Part shown: positions 5,920 to 10,545 of the stretch, piece after piece
Numbering within the stretch: position 1 is the stretch's first letter
Layout: each line of letters opens with the position of its first letter
Made by a program: the position numbers and the translations under genes
The notes under the pieces: generated by a model
Told to the model about the DNA's origin: nothing
Seen by the model: the letters and a program-made list of their open reading frames with translations, nothing else
Databases searched by the model: none
Assembly: GCA_002887195.1 (NCBI GenBank)
Contig: PJAB01002090.1
Coordinates: forward strand, 1-10,545
Source: Chrysochromulina parva
Taxonomy: Eukaryota; Haptophyta; Prymnesiales; Chrysochromulinaceae
DNA length: 10,545 bases
Direction of reading: 5' to 3'

Positions 5920-8900
5920 ATGCCTTCATCTACCTCGGCCCAGGACAAGTCCTATGAGGCCAGGGCGTGGGCTGAGAAGCGCGCGATGGCCGTCAAGAAG
6001 GCTGAGGCGCTGCGCGAGCGCGCGCGCAAGGCCGCCGCCGAGAAGATGGCGCAGGCCGCTGCAATCAACGTCGACACACCCGTGCCTGAGTCGCCGCCAA
6101 TCCCAGTTGAAGTTCCGCTCGAGCCCGAGTGCACACTGGTGCCGGCGCCCGAACCGCGCCACGACCAGCCCCTAGAATCGCCTCGCGCCACCCTCGGCCA
6201 TCCTGAGGCGTGCACCTGCGCGGATTGCATGTGGCTCGACAGCCTCCGCACCGACCGGTCAAGCCGCCGCAGCAGCACAGGCGCGCCGCCTGCGCGTGTG
6301 GCCGCCGCAGTCCCGCCGCGACGCACTACGCAGCAAGCTTCTACCGGCCGTGTGGCCGCCGCCGCGCTCGCAACGTCTCCCGTTGTCCCGCTTACGCCTT
6401 CAGAGGCAGTTGTCACAGGTGGCCCACCGCCGCCAGCACCTGCCATCTCGCCCGCGCTCGAGCCGGAGCCGCGTGCGGCCCTCGGCGGCCGGCAGCGGCG
6501 GCACTGGAGAATGCCGAGCGACGGGCAGCTCTTCCTGCCAGTGACGGGTGCCTCGCCGGGAGCGCCATGCGTCCCTCGGGGTGAGGATTCGTTTGCGGTC
6601 GTGCCCGTCCATTCGACGGCGGGCGGGCGCGCGGCGGCGGCGCCATCGGGCGGGACCTTTTACGGCTGCGGCGAGGAGGTGGCGGAGGCGGGCGCGGGCG
6701 CGGAGGAGGAGGGGGGCGCTCAGCCAGCCTTCGGGGAGTACGGCGAGGAGGAGGAGGGCGAAGAGGGCGAGGAGGGCGAGGAGGAGGGTGAGTACGAGGG
6801 CGACGAGTACGAGGGCGACGCGTACGAGGGCGTGCCCGCTGGTGAGGGCTTGGAGGAGGAGGAGGAGGAGGTGTGCATGGAAGATGAGGAGGAGCAGCAG
6901 GAGGAAGGCGAGGAGTACTCCGACGAGGGGGGGGGCTCCGACGAGGGCGAGCTGCTCTTTGACGAATGGGTTGACCAGGAGGCTCGCGGCGAGGACGAGG
7001 ACGAGGAGGACGCTGAGACCGAGGACAAGGACGCACGCGCGGGATCGCCAGACGGAGGCAGCGTGACTGAGCGGCGGGTGCGCGGGCCGCTCACGCCGCC
7101 GCCGCAGGTTCTCCTACCAGCGTTGCAGATCTCGCCGGCGCGCGAGCCACGACCTGTCTCACGACGTCTCACGACAGGTGGGTTCGGAGGCGCGCTGCCG
7201 ACCGCGATCGCCGCCACCAAGGGAATGGATCGTGTGCCAGCGGCCGAGGCGCCTGCCCCAAGGGCACTAGCGCCAGTAGTGGAGCGCCTGGCGCCGTCGC
7301 AGCCGTCCTCGGCTCGAGGATCGGGCCTCCCCGCCCCGGTGGCGAGCGCCCGAGACGTCAACGAGTTGGCGCGGCGGGCGGCCGCGGCGGCTGCGGCGGC
7401 GAGCGCGCTGCCGGTGTCTGCCTCGCTCTCAGCCCCGACGTCGCAGCCGCCGTCCCAGCAGTCGTCGACGCGAGACGTTGTCAAGCCGCCTGCTCGGGAT
7501 GTGCGGCGTGGCCCCAGCGCCGCGGCCCTCCCCGTCGCCGCCTTTGCGCAGGTCGCGCCGCCGCCCGCGCCGCCGCCGCCCGCCGCCCCGCCGCCCGCCG
7601 CGCCCGCTGTCGCGCAGTCGCGCCTCGCATGCGCAGGTCCTGACTCGGAGGAGCAGCAGGCGGCGCGCGCCGCCGCTACGGCGGCGGCCTCGGCGGGTGC
7701 GCGCGCGGCGGCGGCCCTGGAAGTGCCTGATGACGACCCCATCACGCGTCAGAACATCGACAAGCGCCAGTGCCGCAAGGTGAACCGTGACTCATTCGTG
7801 GATGCCATCGACGAGTGGAGGCATGCCAACCCGTCAGATGCCAAGGAGACGTCCGTTGCGGCCGACGTGGAGAACGTGGCGCCGGGCGGCGCGTCGGCTG
7901 GCCAGTTAACGGCCACAGGGATGCCGCGTCGGCTGCGCGCGCTCGTGCGCAAGCGGCCTCTGTTTGCGCACGAGGAGCGTCGTGGTGAATTCGACGTGGT
8001 GAGCGTGCGCGCGCCAGGGCGCGTCGTGGTGCACAACTGCTGCATGCAGCCCGACTTGAAGCGCATGTTCCTGCGCCACGTGCAGTACGTGGTCTCGGAG
8101 GCCTTCGACGAGCACGTCGAGACGCCTGAGCTGTGCGAGAGGGGTGTGCACCCGCTCCTCGCCAATGTGCTCTCGGGCGGCTGCTCGACGCTATTCATGT
8201 ACGGCCAGACGGGGAGCGGGAAGTCGCACACGATGGGCGGCATCGAGCAGTACACGAGCGAGGTGCTGCTGAGCGGCGCGGCGCCCGGGCAGGTGCTCGG
8301 ACATTTGAGCTTCTTTGAGATTGCCGGCAGTCGCTGCCTCGAGCTGCTCGGCGACGCGCCAGGTCGCGAACTGCCACTGCAGACCAGCACCGACGGTCGG
8401 GTGCAGCCGGTGGGACTGTGCCAGCAGCCGATCACGTGCGCAGCCGAGCTGCTCGAGCATATCGCCGTCGCCAAGTCACGCCGCGCCACCTCGGCCACCG
8501 GCGCGAACGCCGTCTCCTCACGCTCCCACGCAGTGTGCCAACTCACGCTCGTGGGAGCGCCGGGCGCCGCCGGCCCGACAAAGAAGCGTCGTGTGCCGCC
8601 CGTGCTCACGCTGGTCGACTGCGCGGGCACGGAGCGCAAGGAAGACTCGATGTGGCACGACGCCGAGCGCCGTAAGGAGGGCGCCGAGATCAACCAGTCC
8701 TTGCACGCGCTCAAGGAATGCATGCGCCACTGGGTGCTTGCCCAGGATGGCAAGACGTCGCACATCCCCTTCCGCGAATCGGCGCTCACGCGCGTGCTTG
8801 CAGACTCGTTTATGCGCGCGGACACGCTCATCACGGTGGTGGGTACCGTCTCGCCCTCGTGCACGGACACCGAGCACACTCTCACCACTCTCAAGACCGT

Positions 8901-9285
8901 GGCCGCGGTTGCAGGCACTGACGGCGCCATCCGTGAGACCAAGCGTGATGTCAAGGCGCGCGAGGTCAAGGTGGACGAGAGTACGATCGCTCCCAAATTT
9001 TGGGACGAGGTGCGCGTGCGCGACTGGCTCGCGGAGGCAGTGAGCTCGCGTGGCGAGAGGCTCGCGGCGCTGCTTCCGCTGCTGCCCGAGGGCGTCAACG
9101 GCAAGCAGCTCATGCAAAAGAGTGCCGTGCAGATCAAGCAGCACTGGGGGGTGCCACAATCGCTCGCGGAGGCCGTCTTCCATGAGCTCCGCGAGGAGAC
9201 CAAGCGTGCAGAAGCTAAGAAGCAGGGCCGTGTCAAGGAGACGCGCAAGGCTGACCAGCGCAAAAAGTCGGGCATCGTCGGCTGA
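5920..9285 (+). CDS. Kinesin-13-like motor with C-terminal SAM-like domain
   Basis: A 1121-aa kinesin in one uninterrupted frame from ATG 5920. Kinesin-13 motors (MCAK/KIF2 type) use ATP to depolymerise microtubule ends in spindles and flagella. Order: Ala/Lys helix (10-45); CxCxxC (98-103); acidic Glu/Gly/Tyr region (about 268-375); Ser/Pro/Ala linker with polyproline (near 545-565); neck-like helix with FVDAIDEWR; motor (about 668-1000); SAM-like domain (about 1028-1092); basic tail. Motor motifs: VRKRPL, P-loop GQTGSGKS (762-769), switch I NAVSSRSH (863-870), switch II DCAGTE from D900, INQSLHALKECMR with the family KEC, HIPFRESALT from 948, and TEHTLTTLK. The nucleotide pocket looks intact. 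Odd points: the loop-2 KVD finger reads QPD (710-712), switch II has DCAGT instead of DLAGN/S, and the C-terminal SAM-like domain is unusual. The kinesin call is firm; kinesin-13 membership is very likely, depolymerase activity uncertain. Confidence 0.95.
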   Translation: MPSSTSAQDKSYEARAWAEKRAMAVKKAEALRERARKAAAEKMAQAAAINVDTPVPESPPIPVEVPLEPECTLVPAPEPRHDQPLESPRATLGHPEACTCADCMWLDSLRTDRSSRRSSTGAPPARVAAAVPPRRTTQQASTGRVAAAALATSPVVPLTPSEAVVTGGPPPPAPAISPALEPEPRAALGGRQRRHWRMPSDGQLFLPVTGASPGAPCVPRGEDSFAVVPVHSTAGGRAAAAPSGGTFYGCGEEVAEAGAGAEEEGGAQPAFGEYGEEEEGEEGEEGEEEGEYEGDEYEGDAYEGVPAGEGLEEEEEEVCMEDEEEQQEEGEEYSDEGGGSDEGELLFDEWVDQEARGEDEDEEDAETEDKDARAGSPDGGSVTERRVRGPLTPPPQVLLPALQISPAREPRPVSRRLTTGGFGGALPTAIAATKGMDRVPAAEAPAPRALAPVVERLAPSQPSSARGSGLPAPVASARDVNELARRAAAAAAAASALPVSASLSAPTSQPPSQQSSTRDVVKPPARDVRRGPSAAALPVAAFAQVAPPPAPPPPAAPPPAAPAVAQSRLACAGPDSEEQQAARAAATAAASAGARAAAALEVPDDDPITRQNIDKRQCRKVNRDSFVDAIDEWRHANPSDAKETSVAADVENVAPGGASAGQLTATGMPRRLRALVRKRPLFAHEERRGEFDVVSVRAPGRVVVHNCCMQPDLKRMFLRHVQYVVSEAFDEHVETPELCERGVHPLLANVLSGGCSTLFMYGQTGSGKSHTMGGIEQYTSEVLLSGAAPGQVLGHLSFFEIAGSRCLELLGDAPGRELPLQTSTDGRVQPVGLCQQPITCAAELLEHIAVAKSRRATSATGANAVSSRSHAVCQLTLVGAPGAAGPTKKRRVPPVLTLVDCAGTERKEDSMWHDAERRKEGAEINQSLHALKECMRHWVLAQDGKTSHIPFRESALTRVLADSFMRADTLITVVGTVSPSCTDTEHTLTTLKTVAAVAGTDGAIRETKRDVKAREVKVDESTIAPKFWDEVRVRDWLAEAVSSRGERLAALLPLLPEGVNGKQLMQKSAVQIKQHWGVPQSLAEAVFHELREETKRAEAKKQGRVKETRKADQRKKSGIVG
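6793..6831 (+). repeat. 15-bp period repeat encoding YEGDE
   Basis: TACGAGGGCGACGAG, then TACGAGGGCGACGCG, then TACGAGGGC place tyrosines 292, 297 and 302 five residues apart inside the acidic region of the kinesin. The surrounding 6739-6900 is GAG/GGC-rich and has expanded by similar short duplications. Confidence 0.85.
7156..7175 (+). repeat. Tandem GTCTCACGAC x2 within an ACCTGTC/GACAGGT hairpin
   Basis: GTCTCACGAC occurs twice in tandem (7156-7165, 7166-7175) inside the kinesin linker. It is overlapped by ACCTGTC (7152-7158) and GACAGGT (7173-7179), which are reverse complements. The 10-bp unit is not a multiple of three, so duplicating it alone would have shifted the frame. Probably coincidental coding sequence. 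Confidence 0.5.
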
Positions 9286-9435
9286 GTACGCCAGGCCCGC
9301 CCAGGTGCCCTGTGCATGGCGGGCGCCAGGGACGGCCCTCGGTGTGCTGCTGAGGGACGCGCGACGTGCGGGCAGATGGCATGCCGAGGCGACGGAACTC
9401 TTATACGAGTGCATGATTGACATGATTGCAGCAGC

Positions 9436-9456
9436 CAGCCGGCATGGAGCCGGCTG
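9436..9456. repeat. Strong 8-bp GC hairpin in the kinesin 3' flank
   Basis: CAGCCGGC (9436-9443) and GCCGGCTG (9449-9456) pair perfectly around ATGGA. It starts 151 bases after the kinesin stop, so it is probably in the 3' UTR. It may aid RNA stability or 3' end formation. No T-tract follows, so it is not an intrinsic terminator. Confidence 0.6.
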
Positions 9457-9656
9457 TGTGAAGAGCGGCAAGGGGCGAGCCTCGAGAGTGGGCGCGGGGA
9501 CCGCGGGGCGCGGCGCGCGCAGCGCAGCAGTGCTGGCTGCTCGGCTTGCATTTTGCGATATGGCGCGCGCGCCCCTCTTCGCGTGGCGGTTATTTGAGGC
9601 GTTGTGAGAACCGTGGCGCGTGATGACTGACACACTGATCGTGATGTGTGCGCGCT

Positions 9657-9669
9657 CCCCCCCCCCCCC
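9657..9669 (+). repeat. C13 homopolymer
   Basis: Thirteen consecutive C, followed by TGCCCCCT. The true length may be uncertain because such runs slip in replication and sequencing. Confidence 0.85.
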
Positions 9670-9782
9670 TGCCCCCTAATGGTGTTGCGCGGACGGGAAA
9701 GGCGCGCGTGTGTGGCGGACTGGAGTGTCGGACAAAGTTGGAGTTACGTCGGTCTGTGTCACTGCGCGCGGTGTCCGGTGAG

Positions 9783-9839
9783 GCCTTGCAAGGCAAGGCG
9801 GAACCTGTGCGAGAGCAGGTGTGGGCGGCTAGGAAGCCG
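9783..9839. other. Three consecutive hairpins, possible structured RNA
   Basis: GCCTTGCAAGGC (9783-9794, perfect palindrome), ACCTG/CAGGT (9803-9807, 9816-9820) and CGGCT-AGGA-AGCCG (9826-9839) lie within 57 bases. The spacing suggests a structured RNA or merely GC-rich chance pairing. I cannot fit it to a tRNA (no GTTCRANNC arm), SRP RNA, RNase P or spliceosomal RNA. Confidence 0.3.
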
Positions 9840-10238
9840 AGCCGCGGGCGCGGCGCGCGGCATTCTTGCCACATCCCCCGCAACGCGCAAGTCCGGGAGG
9901 CGGGGGCGGGGACTGCAATAGCAAATTGCGTTGACCTGCATTCAGGAATTACTGATATGCATCTTACAGAGTCGCGTCACCCTCGAGCTCGCGCCCCGTC
10001 CCCCGACCGCGCCGGGCCCGATCGGGATCGCGCACATCGGCCTCACCGCGCGGCGCCGACCGCGGGACGCGCGGCTGCCTCCGTGCTCCGAGCTCCGTCG
10101 CACCGGCACGGCTCGATAGCTGCCTCGTCGGCGGTACGTGGTCGTGCGGGTGTTCCCGCGGTTGCACACGACAGTGATGCATGCGCGGCGGTTCGCTGGT
10201 TCGCGGTTGCGGGTAGGGTCGCTCCTGGTTGCTTCGGC

Positions 10239-10264
10239 GGGTTGGGCATGGGGTTCGGGTTGGG
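10239..10264 (+). other. G-quadruplex motif
   Basis: Five G-tracts of three or more occur in 26 bases: 10239-10241, 10244-10246, 10250-10253, 10257-10259 and 10262-10264, with loops of 2, 3, 3 and 2 nt. This meets the standard G3+N1-7 definition with one tract to spare; GGGTAGGG at 10211-10218 adds two more nearby. It may lie in the upstream region of a gene beyond the right edge. Confidence 0.7.
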
Positions 10265-10545
10265 TCGATCGCACGTCCCGGCGTCCCGTCCTTTCGTCCT
10301 AGGCCGATCGGACACCGGGGGAAGCCCGAAGCCGGCCGTGGGGGGCCGGGCGCGGGCCTAACCGACCGCTACTACGGCACGGTGACGGTCGGATCCGAGG
10401 TGACACCGTAGTGACACCGAGAGGCGTTTTCTTCTGCTTCAGATTTGTCTTCTCGTTTAGGCCCGTCGCAGCCGGGGGAGCTGGGCGGGGGAGCAAAGGC
10501 CAGGCACCGCCGTTTGGCGAGTCGTACGCTTACGGCCAGCCAAGG

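Larger units (their letters stand above)
9286..10545. other. Right flank, no gene supported
   Basis: After the kinesin stop I see 1260 bases with no coding region I can defend. Open frames are present but begin at GTG, lack family motifs and have Arg/Pro/Ala compositions typical of random GC-rich DNA. Contents: a repeated CATGATTG (9412-9419, 9421-9428), an 8-bp hairpin (9436-9456), a C13 run (9657-9669), three closely spaced hairpins (9783-9839), GCAAT/ATTGC (9915-9919, 9925-9929), the palindrome CCCGATCGGG (10017-10026), a G-quadruplex motif (10239-10264) and a GTGACACCG pair (10400-10408, 10411-10419). The last 150 bases, with a pyrimidine-rich stretch at 10428-10456, could be the promoter or 5' UTR of a gene off the right edge. 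Confidence 0.5.

Noticed and set aside
7749..9635. 628-codon open frame on the minus strand opposite the kinesin motor
   Set aside because: It is the complement of clearly coding, motif-bearing kinesin sequence; its Ser/Arg/Thr-rich product matches no family and comes from GC-skewed codons leaving the antisense open.
9620..9640. GTGATGA and CTGA resembling snoRNA boxes C and D
   Set aside because: The boxes are adjacent rather than 50-90 nt apart and there is no terminal stem.
10239..10264. GGGTT repeats as an interstitial telomere
   Set aside because: The units are irregular and few; they fit a quadruplex motif better than TTAGGG-type telomeric repeats.
9648..10361. 237-codon plus-strand frame
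   Set aside because: It begins at GTG, crosses the C13 run, and has Arg/Pro/Ala composition without motifs; a chance open frame.
1..10545. Mobile element, CRISPR array or viral insertion
   Set aside because: No transposase, reverse transcriptase, integrase, long terminal repeats, regularly spaced repeats or viral proteins were seen.

Overview
This is nuclear DNA from a GC-rich, gene-dense eukaryote, most likely a unicellular alga such as a haptophyte. The reasons are the very high GC coding composition, alanine- and arginine-rich proteins, a kinesin motor gene, long open frames with few or no introns, and short intergenic gaps. No ribosomal RNA, plastid gene or phylogenetic marker is present, so the lineage assignment is a low-confidence inference. 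Nothing looks bacterial: genes are not in operons, and the proteins are eukaryotic.

Layout: four protein genes sit in two head-to-head pairs. Pair 1 (about 433-3613) has a seven-beta-strand methyltransferase of the METTL13/EEF1A-lysine-methyltransferase type on the minus strand. It diverges from a plus-strand gene for a secreted or organelle-targeted alanine/lysine/glutamate-rich coiled-coil protein. Pair 2 (about 4384-9285) has an FkbM-family methyltransferase on the minus strand, diverging from a large plus-strand kinesin-13-like motor. The two pairs meet tail to tail across a roughly 770-base convergent spacer. The left flank (1-432) and right flank (9286-10545) contain no gene I can support, only hairpins, short repeats, a C13 run and a strong G-quadruplex motif.

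Start sites need care. The open frames of both minus-strand genes extend upstream of any ATG (beginning at TTG), and that of the coiled-coil gene begins at GTG. I therefore placed starts at in-frame ATGs. For the first methyltransferase a 31-nt GT...AG segment would join an upstream ATG exon in frame.

The most interesting gene is the kinesin. It has an intact nucleotide pocket and kinesin-13 hallmarks (KEC helix, EHTL motif). The loop-2 KVD finger reads QPD, a SAM-like domain sits at the C-terminus, and a Glu/Gly/Tyr-rich stretch before the motor resembles a tubulin C-terminal tail or the RPGR-ORF15 glutamylation region. The four genes do not form an obvious pathway; the only shared theme is that each pair joins a SAM-dependent methyltransferase to a helical or cytoskeletal protein.
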